Assembly (NCBI RefSeq): GCF_034190915.1
Contig: NW_026947514.1
Span: 8,592,201-8,656,200 of the forward strand
Source of the DNA: Cavia porcellus
Lineage: Eukaryota > Chordata > Mammalia > Rodentia > Caviidae
Length of the DNA: 64,000 bases
Reading direction: 5' to 3'
The notes below the pieces were generated by a model. It searched no databases, was not told the origin of the DNA, and saw only the letters and a program-made list of their open reading frames with translations. Every line of letters begins with the position of its first letter. Positions within the stretch are counted from its first letter, which is position 1. A program made the translations under genes and the position numbers. Positions 48,620-59,402 of this stretch are shown here, piece after piece.

Positions 48620-50155
48620 CTGGTGGCTCTCGCTGTCTTCAGCCTCCCGCGGCTGCTGGTCCTCACACAGGGCAGGGGCAGCAGCTTCCGAGGCTGGTGT
48701 GACCGCTGTGGCATGGCTGGTGGGAGGCAGAGTCTGGCTGCTGGCAGTGGGGAGACCCTCACCCAGAGTTGAGAAGCTGCAGCTGCTCCAGGAGCCTTCG
48801 GTGTTGCCCTCTCCGGGGTCCATGTCAGGCAGACAGTCCTTGTCATTCACATCCTCCGTGCCTTCCGCATACGCCTCTAAAACTGCAGCAAGGGGCACCT
48901 CGTAGTGCGGGTAATAGAAGAGATCGTGGGGAATGACAGAGACCTTGGAGAGCGGGGGCGAGGACTTGAAATCCAGGCCTTCCTCGCTGGGACTGCCAAC
49001 GGTCTCCAAGCTGATGCTGGCCCTAAGGGAACTGGAGGAAAGTTCTTTACCAAGCCCTGGGGGACCACGGGCGTCCTCCTCATCCTCACTGCGATGCCGG
49101 GGGGACTTCCTCTTGGCCTTCTCATACACAGGTGTCTCTGGCTTTCTATCCACAGGTGTCTCCTTCGGGGACGAAGAGTGGCTTGGAGATTTTTGCCCAG
49201 AGTCTGTGGGGTGCTCGTGTCTGTCACACCCTCCCTGCGGCTCCTGGGCAGAGTTCCCAGAGGCTGCCTCCACCGCCTCCTCCTTGCCAGTCGCCTTCTC
49301 ACCAGGAGAAGTCTCACCCGAACCCTGGCTGGTGGAAGCAAAGTCTACCGAGTCGCTGACGAACCTCCTGGCTTGCGATGGGACACCTTCCAGATAGTCT
49401 TCCGTCCCCATCGGCTCTGCAGTCTGCAGTTTAACCTTGATCTCCATGGAGCTGGCCAGGACAGTATTTACCCCAAGGGGCTGGAGAGAAGGATTTTCTT
49501 CCCCCAGGTGGCCGGCTAGATCCTCGTAGGTTCCATTGAGGGAAGAAGAATCAGGGGGTGGCTGTGTGGGACTCACTGGGCCATGCGCCCCAGGGACCTC
49601 ACCGGAGCCTGCCCCTGGGATCGGTGAGGCTGCCTCCTCCAGCTTCCTTTCTTCGGCCTCAGCCTCCAACAGTGCCCGCCTGCCCTGCTGCAGCAGCTCC
49701 CTCGAGGGCCTTGGGCTCCCTTCAAAGACAAAGTGTGGGCTGTAGAAAGGCTCCTGGCTGCCAGAGGGCTCCTTGTAGGCGCCATCCTCAAAATGGACAG
49801 TTTTCTTGGTGGGCAGAAAGCTGGGCCTTTGGCTGTTCCTTCTAGGGCACAAGTTGGAAGATTCAGGAGCAGGTTCACTGCTCGTCCCCAGACCCTCCTG
49901 GAGGACCTGGTCAATGATCTGGTGCACAAACTCCGTGGAGCTGTCCGACAGCACACTGCTGGCCATGCCCTCGGGCCGGTCGCACAGGAAGACTTTGGTG
50001 GGGGGCGGGTGGCTGGTTTCGTGGTTCACAGTGTAGGTCCGCTCTCCATTCTGCATCAGGAGGAGGACCTTGCTCTCCTGCTCAGGGGGCGTTTCTCGGA
50101 TGCGGACAAAGGTGGACTCGATGGGAACTTCTTTATCTGGATCCATGAAATCTTC
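48620..50155 (-). CDS. CLMN: CLMN long exon (low-complexity middle), calmin
   Basis: A 1,536-base exon encoding 512 residues (248-759) between acceptor CGCAG|GAAGAT (50,155) and donor CACCAG|GTATGG (48,620). It begins EDFMDPDKEVPIESTFVRI. It contains a conserved-looking NGERTYTVNHETSHPPP block and LSDSSTEFVHQIIDQVLQ, then a long acidic, Ser/Pro/Glu-rich stretch, and near the end the hydrophobic-aromatic block KVSVIPHDLFYYPHYEVPLA. Much of the rest has diverged from human calmin as I recall it; for example several residues before LSDSSTEF appear to be missing. The open frame runs past both ends of the exon into introns (50,458 to 48,314), which is incidental. Confidence 0.95.
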
Positions 50156-50397
50156 CTGCGGGGAAACACGGCGACATGAAACCGGAAGGGCAACCTTTAA
50201 GTGCAGTCCACATCCCCTCTCAGGACACAAGCACACACAGAACAGCCCCTCAAGACAAAAGCAAGCAGTGTCCCGGTGAGGATGGGAACCATTACAGAAA
50301 GGGCTGATCCTGCTGCGATGTGGAAACACCAGGTAAGGACAAAGGTAAATCACTGTGCTTTGAAAACACTGCAGATGAAACAAAATCTGAGTGTGTG

Positions 50398-50468
50398 GGG
50401 CTGGGGGATAGCTCAGTGGCTGAGCCCTTATGCAGAATGTGTGAGGCCCTGGGTTCAATCCCAGCAGG
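50398..50468 (+). mobile_element. ID SINE
   Basis: GGGGCTGGGGGATAGCTCAG, GTGAGGCCCTGGGTTCAATC and CCAGCA are the ID head and B box. Its tail is replaced by a GGAGA-type microsatellite. Confidence 0.82.
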
Positions 50469-50545
50469 GAGGGGAGGGGATGGGAGAGGAGGAGAGGAGG
50501 AGAGGAGAGGAGAGGAGAGGAGACGAGAGGAGAGGACAGGAGAGG
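50466..50545. repeat. (GGAGA)n purine microsatellite
   Basis: Imperfect GGAGA/GGAGG array growing out of the ID SINE tail. It is a (TCTCC)n pyrimidine tract in the CLMN pre-mRNA. Confidence 0.93.
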
Positions 50546-51340
50546 AAAAAACGCAAGGCAAGGACAGAGAAAGCAGCCTTTCTCAGTGAGCAGAAAAGCT
50601 CAGCTACTTCGTCCTAGTGAGCCGCTGCCGACATGGGCCAGGGAATTAGTGCTCCAGTGCGACAGACTGAACCCTAAAGGCTGCAAACACAGCACCCAAT
50701 CTTGCCCTTGGCTAACGGCCCCACACTGAGCAGGGCTGAAAAGCAAAGAATGATTTTGGGGGTGCTACAGGCTTGGCTTCTAGCGCCCTGGTAGAGATGG
50801 CAGACTGACCTGACCCCCAGAGCAACTGGACCCAGACAGCAGATGGAACTGCAGCGCAGCTCAGATCAAGTTCTGATAAACCCAGAATGACGGGTGCTGC
50901 CTGTGGGTGCTTGTCTGGGAAGAGGCTAGGTTCTCTGTCACAGGTCAGCTGCGGTAGGTTTTTCTGCAAGGACTTGGTGTCCGAGGGGGGGCTGTGAGAT
51001 GTGAGGGACATCTGAAGGCTGGAGCCTGGTGCAAGCGGTTACTGGGGGTGGCATCCTTGGCAGTGATGTCGTCATCACAGGGCCCCTGTGAACTCCCGAG
51101 GGAGAGTTGTTGTATAGTACGACTAAAATTTGGTACGGGAAAAGCTAGCGTGAGTTGTGGCCATCTGTCAACCCATTTCGCAGAGGAACGGAAATCCAGT
51201 GTGATTTAGGAACTAAAAGATGGTGAGGTGAGAAATTCAAGATCAGCCGGGGTCTGTCCCCGCTGGCCGAGAAGGCAGGCAGGCCCCGAGCGCACCAAGC
51301 ACCCGCGGGATGTACACTGAGGCAAGGAAAGCAAACGTAC

Positions 51341-51423
51341 GGCTTCCAGCTCAGGGAAACGCTCGAGAAACTGCGCCACGTAAGTCACGATGGACTGCTC
51401 ATCTGGCACGTCAACCATGATGT
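51341..51423 (-). CDS. CLMN: CLMN exon (end of CH2), calmin
   Basis: Completes an Asp codon and encodes IMVDVPDEQSIVTYVAQFLE then RFPELEA (residues 220-247). The PDE.S..TYV..FL. pattern is the classical C-terminal end of a CH2 domain. Acceptor CCACAG|ACATC, donor GCC|GTACGT, leaving phase 0 for the long exon that follows. Confidence 0.97.
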
Positions 51424-51767
51424 CTGTGGAAAGAGAGAGGCTCAGCAGGACACACGGACACCGCTTCTCCAGGAGACGCCTGCATCTAGAGTTTCTTTCC
51501 CACTTGAGGGAATTTAGGCTGAGAGAGGGTGGGAGACTGGGGTCCCCCAGCTAGCTGGAGAACAGAGGAACTGAGTCCCTTCTTCTGGGGCACTGGGCAC
51601 CTCATCTGCTGCTGCAGGGAGCCCCTGGGCATGCCAAGCTCACAGAGTAGCACCTCTTAAACACAGGTTCTCTGTCACTCTGTCTGGTTCTTGAGGGAAT
51701 AATCTGAGTTGCACACAGGAAGATGTCCACTGCTTTGGCTTACAAAAATGATCATTCCCTGCTTTGT

Positions 51768-51945
51768 TCCACCCTGGTGGGACTTGGGATCAAAGTCTAC
51801 CACAATCCTCCATCTCCTGCCCTGTTTTATTTTGAGACAGAGTCACTAAGTTACCCAGGGTGCTCTTGAATTAATAGTGATCCTCCTGCCTCAGCCTCCT
51901 GAGTAGCTGGGACTACAGGCATGTGCCACTGTGCCAGGGTAAAAG
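51768..51945 (-). mobile_element. B1-ID dimeric SINE
   Basis: Antisense ID remnant (CCTGGTGGGACTTGGGATCA) then antisense B1: TTTGAGACAGAGTCACTAAG, CTGCCTCAGCCTCCTGAGTA, GGGACTACAGGCATGTGCCA. Confidence 0.75.
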
Positions 51946-51999
51946 TGACTGGTCCTTAAACACCCTCAGTGGCCAGGTGGGTAAATTCCAGTGAGCCTA

Positions 52000-52190
52000 T
52001 TAGAGGGAAAATATATAACAAAGACACTACTGCAGCATGGAAGATATCTATATGTTAAGCAAAAAGACAAAATTATGCATACACTGAATGATACCAACTA
52101 TGTAAAAGATATTAAAATTAAATGCAATAGAAAAATATTGGGAAACAGGAAACGGAAATTTCTTCACTAGATTTTTCTGTGTTTTCCAAC
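52000..52190 (+). mobile_element. Old LINE-like fragment
   Basis: ATCTATATGTTAAGCAAAAA then GACAAAATTATGCATACACT and AATGATACCAACTATGTAAA resembles an old mammalian 3' repeat, related to 26,005-26,115. Family uncertain. Confidence 0.4.
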
Positions 52191-52259
52191 TTGGGACAGA
52201 AGGAGGTGGATCTGCAGAGAAAGATTAGAGGGGGAGACGGGGAGAGGGGGTCACCGCAC

Positions 52260-52453
52260 CTTCTGGCTCCAGGAGCCTGGGGATGTGCAGGGTCTCTTGT
52301 GCAACTTGGAAAGCCCTCTCCAGGTTTTCCCGTGGAGACTCCTCCAGGGCCTGCTTCATGTCCACCAGGCTGGGGTCAATGGCCTTGATCACAGCCAGGA
52401 AAGCCAGCCCGCTCCTCCAGCTGCCTGCAAAGTCCTGCACCGCCACACCATAC
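52260..52453 (-). CDS. CLMN: CLMN exon (CH2 core), calmin
   Basis: Encodes residues 156-219: YGVAVQDFAGSWRSGLAFLA, then VIKAIDPSLVDMKQALEESP and the helix up to LHIPRLLEPE. This is the central part of the second CH domain, with the DF..SW..G.AF.A.I....P.L motif. The exon begins with the last base of the Lys codon (CAG|GTATGG) and ends one base into the next codon (GAAG|GTGCGG). CH2 supports, but alone weakly performs, actin binding in tandem-CH proteins. Confidence 0.97.
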
Positions 52454-53067
52454 CTGGAGGAGAACACAGTGGCAGCCCCAGTGCAGGCTGGGATGCGGGC
52501 CGGAGATGGGAGGGCAGAGCGTGGCAGCCCCACTGCTCTCTGAGAGGGCTCAGGGCTGCCAACCTCACGCAGCACAGATGCCCTGGCCCCTGTCCATCTG
52601 CAGATAAACAGCACAGGAGTGGGAGGTACACATGCACAGGGACACAAAGACCTGAGTCCCACACAAAGAGCGACCAGCAGTACTGGTGATCTGGTGAACG
52701 GGGGAGCACAGTGCGACGGAACTGGACAAGAGGGACTCCAGCTTGTCCTGCCCCCTCTAAACTTCCAGCGCTGTGGCCTTGGGCAAGTCGCACACCCCCT
52801 CTGAGCCTCAAACTATTTTGCTGGGAAACAGGAATCACCGCGTGGGGGCTGTCTTGGGGAGAGAATGAGGTTGGCCCCCAAGAACGGCCAGGCCTTACGG
52901 TGGGCCTAGTGGGCAGAGCAGGTGCCACCCACTGAATGGCAGTTGCCATCATTATTAATATAAATAAAAGTGAGGGCACAAAGACAATTCCACCATGCAC
53001 TTATGCTCTTTAGGGTCCCCCGTGACAGAACTGTGAACATTCAGCCTCATCACTCAATGGGTATTTC

Positions 53068-53208
53068 TTGTTTTGGTTTGGTTTGGTTTGGTAGTTCAGG
53101 GTGACCTTGAACTAACTCTGTAATTCAGATAGCCTCAAACACAGCAACCCTCCTGACTCAGCCTCCTAAGTGCTAGGATCACAGGTATGTGCCACCACAT
53201 CTGGCACT
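53068..53208 (-). mobile_element. B1 SINE with TTTGG-repeat tail
   Basis: A (TTTGG)n tail, then antisense B1: AGGGTGACCTTGAACTAACT, CCTGACTCAGCCTCCTAAGT, GGATCACAGGTATGTGCCAC. Confidence 0.85.
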
Positions 53209-53813
53209 GATGGATTTATTTTTCACCAACGTTTAGCAGTTGTTCTCACTGATTAACTCATTGTTCACACGCAAGCCTTCACAGACTCTCACGGACCCAA
53301 CTCCTCTTCTACCCCTTCTTTCCTGGAGCCAAGAGCCAGACCCAGCAAGTGCTTCCCGGGCCCTGGCCCAGTGCAAGAGGCTTCCCACACTTCCTCCCAT
53401 TTCCTGTCTCTCCTGGGGAAGGCAGTGAATGTGAGTCCCCATGTTGCACGTGAGGCTGGAGAGCTAAGTGCCCTTGTGTGGGTGTGGCTCCCTCCACACT
53501 GGCCTGGCACCCTGCCCAGGGCTCAGGGGCTGTCAGGAAAAGGCTGGGGACGTGATCGCCACTGGCACAGGACCCACGAGAGGTTAGGCATTGACCCAGG
53601 TCACCTGTCTGGGGTTAGGAAGGCCACCTCTGACGGCAAGGACCTTACTCCATCATTGTTTTTAAAGAGACCCAGATCCTGAAAGACGTTTTGAGGCTTA
53701 ATAGTAAACCACGAGACACTCCTGTTTAGGGCATCACAGTGACAAAAGCCGTTCTGATTCCTGAGTAGAGTCTGCTCATCTGCTTCCCACAACCAAATCC
53801 TGCAGGACATATG

Positions 53814-53872
53814 CATACGTGTGTACTTGTGTGTGCATGCATGTGTGTGCATGCGTGTGTGTGTGCATGCGT
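53814..53872. repeat. GT/GCAT alternating purine-pyrimidine repeat
   Basis: A mix of GTGTGT and GTGCATGC units, strictly alternating over most of its length and therefore prone to Z-DNA. About 95 bases 3' of a CLMN donor site. Confidence 0.9.
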
Positions 53873-53967
53873 ATTCTGGTCATCCACACAGAGCACAGGG
53901 CGTGCGTGCCGGGGACACCAGCAGGTGGGTGGCCCCTCTGTGCCCACCCCCGCCCGGGGCCGCTTAC

Positions 53968-54158
53968 TTCCTCGTCTTTCTCTGCACCCACGCCAGCAGC
54001 GTCTTGATGGCCTTCCGCTGGTCCTTCATGGCGATGGCCACATTGCTCTCTGCAGTGGGGGTGGGTGGGTAGGACGAGTCCGAGTCTGTGCCCCCAGAGC
54101 CCGGCGACAGGCTGGAGGATGGGGAGTTCCTGCTCAGGTTGCCCGTGAGCTCCTTGAT
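53968..54158 (-). CDS. CLMN: CLMN exon (linker and start of CH2), calmin
   Basis: Encodes 63 residues plus two bases (residues 92-154, with K155 split). It begins IKELTGNLSRNS, passes through a Ser/Gly/Pro-rich linker (SPSSSLSPGSGGTDSDSS) between the two CH domains, and ends KTLLAWVQRKTR, the first helix of CH2. Acceptor CTTCCAG|ATC, donor AGGAA|GTAAGC. The Ser/Pro linker is a likely phosphorylation-rich hinge (inference). A Z-DNA-prone GT/GCAT repeat lies about 95 bases beyond the donor. Confidence 0.97.
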
Positions 54159-54789
54159 CTGGAAGGAACAGGGCACTCTGGAGGCCGGCAGCACACACAG
54201 CCATGCGGCAAGAGGCTCCGCCGTCTGACGAGGGCCGCCGAGCCCTGGCTGGGGACCAGGTCACACAGGAGGGAGACAGCCCCGTGTGACAGCAGGGAGC
54301 CACACACAGGGGGTGCTCTTCCTGCCCCCACTCACCCGCCCCCTTTCCCTCGCTGCCTGCCATTCCCACAGTGCATCACGCTCCTCCAAGCCCCACTGGC
54401 CCTGTTCTCCTTTCTGCCATCACTGAACACCCATCACGGGGACGCTTGTGAGAAATGCAGACTCCAAGCCTAGACCTGCAGGTGCATTGGGAATCTGCGT
54501 GTCAACACTCTTCCCAGAGGATTCTTATGTATATTAAGAGTGAGAAGCAGTGGTCTAGCAGACTCCTATTCATCCTTCAAATCCCAGCTCTGATCACTTC
54601 CTCCAGGGAGTTTTCCTTAGTCCTCTTACTCTTTCTGCAGTAACTACCCCTTGTCCACCTGTCTGAGACCTTAGAGGATTATAAGGACTGGGAATGAAGA
54701 CTCGCATCTCCCTTGATCTGGACACAGGCTGTTCTGCTGGTGCTAAGCAGAGATGGTTAAGGTGTGGTACAGAAGGGAAGCGATGTTAC
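54159..54789 (-). other. CLMN: CLMN intron between CH1 and linker exons
   Basis: No repeat or RNA gene recognised. GC-rich near the downstream exon. Confidence 0.85.
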
Positions 54790-54882
54790 CTGGAAGAAGA
54801 GGATGATGTTCCATATCAGCCCGAGCACCAGCGAGGGGTTGCCGTCTGCTATTTCCGCTGCATCGATGCTAACTAGTTTTAC
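54790..54882 (-). CDS. CLMN: CLMN exon (end of CH1), calmin
   Basis: Encodes 31 residues, [20 protein letters not shown] to NIILFFQ (residues 61-91). The ...I.A.EI.DGNP.L.LGLIW.IIL.FQ pattern is the signature of the C-terminal half of an actin-binding CH1 domain. Acceptor CTCTCCAG|GTA, donor CAG|GTAACA, phase 0 on both sides. The segment is almost identical to human calmin as remembered. Confidence 0.97.
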
Positions 54883-55029
54883 CTGGAGAGAAGCATTTTG
54901 TGTATTTAAGAGACTTTCCGGGAACATGGGTCTAGTTTATTTCTTGTGTTATTTCTGTGCACCTGTCTCTCTTACCCATTGTGTGCCACCTGACACTGCC
55001 CGGGGCCACTTCTCCGGGACCCACAGCAA

Positions 55030-55230
55030 GCCAATGTGCATTTCATGAACACATACGTGGTGCTCACCGTGCGCAGACATCACCCTGCGCTCCCGCAGGT
55101 GCTAACTCAGGGTATCCTCACAGCACTCTGCAGCGTGGGGATTTCTGCTCTCCCTTCAGCTCAGGACATTTCAGAGAGGTTAAATATCACATGCCCAGGG
55201 CCACACAGCTCCTGAACTTCCGCTTGTGTC
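55030..55230 (+). mobile_element. MIR SINE
   Basis: AACTCAGGGTATCCTCACAG, AGCTCAGGACATTTCAGAGA, GGTTAAATATCACATGCCCA and GGGCCACACAGCTCCTGAAC follow the MIR consensus order over most of its length. Confidence 0.72.
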
Positions 55231-58200
55231 TTCCAAGGAAAGACTGCATGGCCCAGAGGTCAGCCTGCGCATCGCACTGAGGCCATCAGATCTCCAGATT
55301 TCCACGCCCTGGACAAACACAGGCTGGCATCTGTGTGCCATTGCAGGCTGCTGACTGGCAAGCCTGCATTACAAGACACCCTACTGCACAGCTCCACTGG
55401 GCCTGCGGTGGATGCTCTGTGGGACGACCCACTTACTTAACTGAACAGAGTTCTGACCATAGGGTGGTGCTCCTGCGGAATCCCTAAGGCCAAGTGTGGC
55501 CCTGGGCCAGCCACGGGAACTCATGTGAAATGCACTTTAGCTCCTGATCTAGCTGGAATTAGAGGATTACTGTTCCAAGCCTTCATTTCACTGCATAAAC
55601 ATCTCGGCAGGGCTCAGGGCTCTCAGCAAGCCTCCCTGGAAAGGAGGAAGAAGGCCAGAGGGCAAGGAAGGCTTTGCAGGTCACCTGGGTCCCAGGCACC
55701 TCTCGCTGCTGAACAGCTCTGCAGAGAGAACAGACCACCCTTCCAGGGGAGAGAGGGCAAGCAGGGAACCCCACCCAACAGTCAGCCTGGGACACTGGCG
55801 AAGATAAAACAGGAGGTGAACATTTCATCCAAAGTCTTTTTATTCCTCATCTGCCTTTCCTTCCCTTTGCACCCTGGCTTTCTGAACTGGTTGACTCCGG
55901 TCTCTGATCCTATCAGCCTGTCCCAGGTGTCTGACAACACCAATCATGAGACAGGGCTTCCCAAATCAAGGGAGACATCCAGGCTCCCTGGGTGAAGTCT
56001 GTTTTGGGGGCTGACGCCAAGAATATAATTCAGACAATGCAGATGGGGGCCAGGAAGGAAGTTGTCGGTACTGTGAACAACACAGTCGATCAAATTCAGG
56101 TCCAGCACATCATCCACATGCGTCACAAGCACTCGTCCCATGTGACAAATCACTTGCGAAACCCCAGCTTTGACAGCTCCCCGTTCCTGTGGCTTAGGGA
56201 ACACGTTCCGGCCCAGGGATCAAAGCAGGTAGCTGCTACCATCACCCTTGTCTTCCCTCTGCACGGGGGAAGCCCAAATGACAAGGGCCAACCATGGCCC
56301 CGTGCTGAGGCTCCAGAGGAGCTGGGCGGGCATCCCTTGGGTGTGACAGTGTCCATCTCAAGAGAGGGCAAGGTGAGGGCTGGGCGGGCAGCAGCTGGCT
56401 CCCAGTTAAGACGAGAAAGTGCACTGCTGGGCTGAGGGAAGGTGCGACTGCAGGAGGCCCACGCCCTAGGAGAGGACCCCACAGACCTTCCCCTGGGTGA
56501 CGACTGCTTTTCCTTTCTGCTGGGAGCTGGCATTCTAACAGCTGGACTTGCCAAGAGCTTCGTGGCAATCACCCTTGACTTCCTCCTCCTAACTCAGCTG
56601 GATTTGCAGCTGGAACCTCATGGACCAATTGGTTTATGAGCTGACTCTTCCTCCCCTCTGGGCGTTAACCAAGGGTTCTTCAGGATAAACATTCTCCTGT
56701 GGAGCAATGGCTGCCACCTGCAATTTGTTCTTTCGATGCCTGTAACGTGCCCATTTTATAGGTAAGGGGGCCAAGGCTCAGGTGAATGACCGCCGGTCCT
56801 GCGAGCCAGCCCATCTTGCTCTGTGATGTGCCCTTGTGAGGAAAGTGAGGGGCTCACCCGCAGCCCCAGCACCTGCAGCACGCAGATCCATCACTGAGTC
56901 TGGGCACCGCTCCTGTCCTCCAGGGCCACTGAGACCTGTTCTTCCTGGAGCTGGGACAGCCAGACAGGAAGACACCAAAGAGGGCCCCTCTAAGCCTTCT
57001 GGAGATTCTGGGACTGGAACAGAGAAGATGGTACCCGAAAGGCCTGCTTCCGTCTCCGTCCCACGGCCTCGTCATTCCACTGTGCAGTTCATGTGTCCAC
57101 CCTGCCTGGCTCTCCAGGACTCCGGGTCCCGAGGCTGACAGGCAGCCACACCTGGGCATTTCTAGACTCTGAAACACCGAGCAAAGGGAGAGCAGAAGCA
57201 ATTTTGACGGTCTGCTGTAGACAGTCTAGGAAAGATGTCCGCCCGGATTACAGAAGCCAGGCCTTCCCAAGCCGTGGCTCTGTTCTTCCTCTTCACACTC
57301 GTGTGCACAGACTTGTCCCCACCTGCAGCAGCCGCCCAGCCCAGCCTGCCAGGCCCAGCGGAGTGTTTTTGTTCCTGCAGGATCATTGCTCACCATCCTG
57401 GCCCGGAGGATGTGCAGCACGCTGTCCATGGGAGGTCGCTGTTGAAGCATCTTGAAGGCTTGGCTGTGTTTCTAAGGCACAGTCCCAGGCCCACGGAAGA
57501 CACCTAGCAGGTGACCCAAGCTGCTGAACACAAGCTTTAACTGACCCGGTCACCTGGCACACGTGGGAGTCAGCCCGCCTGTGCATGCCAGACCCCACGG
57601 TGTGGTGGCCGATGCAGCAGGAGTGCGCTTCTAAGCCAGCCGTGTGGCAAGATGAACGAGGAGTCCCCCACTGGGCTGCCTGAAGACCCCATGCTGTCCT
57701 AAAGGCAATGGTCCCTGGGACTCAGCACAGATGCTGCCACGAGGACAGTGCTTCTCGGGATGCTGAGAGGTGGAGGGGAGCAGGCGGTGAGACCCCAGCT
57801 GAGGGGGCTCTCCGGGCAGCACTGGCTCAGGCTGCACACTGTGGCGTCTGCACCAGCTTGCCAAGGTGGACTTGGCTTCTGCCACCTCTACTTACAGAGC
57901 TCTGCAGTCTGGATGAGAATGCAGATGCCAAGGCTGGAAGCCAGAGCGGGCAGGCTCTCAGCACTGGGCTGGTCCACGCTCCAGCAGAGGTTGTTGGTAT
58001 AAGTCCTGCTCCAGAAAGGGCACCTTTCCATGCATACAGGGAACGCTTCTTTTTCAACAGTTTCACTGCCAAGTAACTGAGGTTCCGTTCAACCTGCCCA
58101 TTCAGTGGTTTCCATATAGAGCATGCCCACACAGACATGGGCAGGCTTTCATCACCTCTGAAGGAAGCTCTGTACCCTCTGGCTCATGTCTTTCTTGGCA

Positions 58201-58289
58201 CTCAGCTGCCACTCACCTGCTTTCTGTGTCTCGAAATTTCCCTGTCTTAGGTGTTCTGTATGAGCAGAACCCTATAACGTGTGGTTTGG

Positions 58290-58435
58290 GGGTTGTTGTG
58301 CTTGTTTTTGAGGTGGTGTCTTGTTGTGTAGTCAGACTCACTATGTAGACCAAGGTAGCCCTGAACTCACAGCAATTCTCCTGCCTCAGCCTCCCAAATG
58401 CCGAGTTTACAGGCATGTGCCACCATGCTCTCTTT
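58290..58435 (-). mobile_element. B1 SINE
   Basis: Antisense B1: ACTCACTATGTAGACCAAGG, TAGCCCTGAACTCACAGCAA, CTGCCTCAGCCTCCCAAATG, TTACAGGCATGTGCCACCAT. Confidence 0.9.
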
Positions 58436-59318
58436 GCATCAGCCCTTCTTCGCTTGGCAGAATATAAACGTGGCTCATCCCTGACGTAGTATCTGTCAGG
58501 GTCCCCTTTACTTCAGGGCCAAGTAATACTCCATGCTGTCAAGAGAACACATTTTGTTCAACCATTGGTTGGTTAATGGGCTTCTGGGTTGATCCAACAT
58601 TGTGGTGACAATGAACAGCGCACTCCTGGGTTCCGCTCCCAGCTCTGGGCCTGCATTCTCCAGTCTTTGAGGTCATCTGTGAACAACTTGGCACCCTTGC
58701 ACCAAATTCCTTTCCTGCTGAAATCAGCCAGCACCAGCTCCCAGCCTGAATGACACACACTTCGGGAGAAAGTTTCATGGTGAGTGCAGAGGCATCAGGC
58801 CAGCAGGAGACTTTTAACCCAGATTTATTGCTGTCTAATGAAAAGGGAGACTGGGAATTCCACCCCCAGGCCGTGGCCTCCCATCTGGGAAGGACACAAA
58901 GCAGACCTCCAAACAGCATAGAAAGCAAAGACGTGCAGACAGTCCTGTGGGGGAGGGGAGGACACCGAAATGCTTCCAGGGCACGGGAAGCGCATTTCCT
59001 AAATTGCAAGAAAAAGTTTTACACCCCGCATCTTATTTCACTCTTATTCCAAGATCTGAAAAGAGAAAGGTCAACTAATTCCAAAGATCGAGAGCTGGTC
59101 AGTGGCTCCAGCCCCTCCAGGACTGACCAGGTCTGGAGTTCTAATCCTGATGGATTAGAGGTGGGCTGGCTCCCCAGTGGGTGGATTCTCTGAGTTATTT
59201 CTGGACCATCTAAGAGCTAGATGCCCTTTCCACCTTCCTGCTGGGATCGGCACTAAATTCTAAACTCGTCCTCCTCCTCCCAGAGAAGCTCGTTACCAGA
59301 TGGGCCCCCGACACTTAC

Positions 59319-59402
59319 GTTGCTATCTTCCAGAAATGTAAGTGCTTTTGCTATGTTGTTCAATCGAAAAATCCGATGCGAGGAGGATTTGTACTCATGC
59401 AG
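59319..59402 (-). CDS. CLMN: CLMN exon (CH1), calmin
   Basis: Encodes 28 residues, LHEYKSSSHRIFRLNNIAK to FLEDSN (residues 33-60). It is the helical part of CH1 with the RIFRLNNIAKAL segment typical of spectrin-type CH1 domains. The acceptor follows a long T-rich tract (TTTTTCAG|CTG) and the donor is AAC|GTAAGT. Phase 0 on both sides, so it joins cleanly to neighbours. Confidence 0.96.

Larger units (their letters stand above)
50156..51340 (-). other. CLMN: CLMN intron upstream of the long exon
   Basis: Contains an ID SINE and a purine microsatellite about 310 bases upstream of the long-exon acceptor. The rest shows no feature. Confidence 0.85.
51424..52259 (-). other. CLMN: CLMN intron
   Basis: Contains a B1-ID dimer (51,768-51,945), an old LINE-like piece (52,000-52,190) and a weak MIR-like segment near 51,500. 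Nothing else seen. Confidence 0.85.
52454..53967 (-). other. CLMN: CLMN intron within CH2
   Basis: Holds a B1 copy (53,068-53,208) and the GT/GCAT repeat (53,814-53,872). The remaining stretches have no recognised element. Confidence 0.85.
54883..59318 (-). other. CLMN: CLMN intron within CH1
   Basis: Includes an MIR (55,030-55,230) and a B1 (58,290-58,435). The GC-rich part 55,500-58,000 has many spurious open frames on both strands and no recognised gene. Confidence 0.85.

Noticed and set aside
48314..50458. A 714-codon open frame as a single-exon gene
   Set aside because: It is the CLMN long exon (48,620-50,155) plus open intron sequence on each side. The splice sites and the human-like protein boundaries show the true ends.
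50466..50545. Repeat array as CRISPR-like
   Set aside because: Pure short-unit microsatellite growing from a SINE tail, without spacers, in a mammalian intron.
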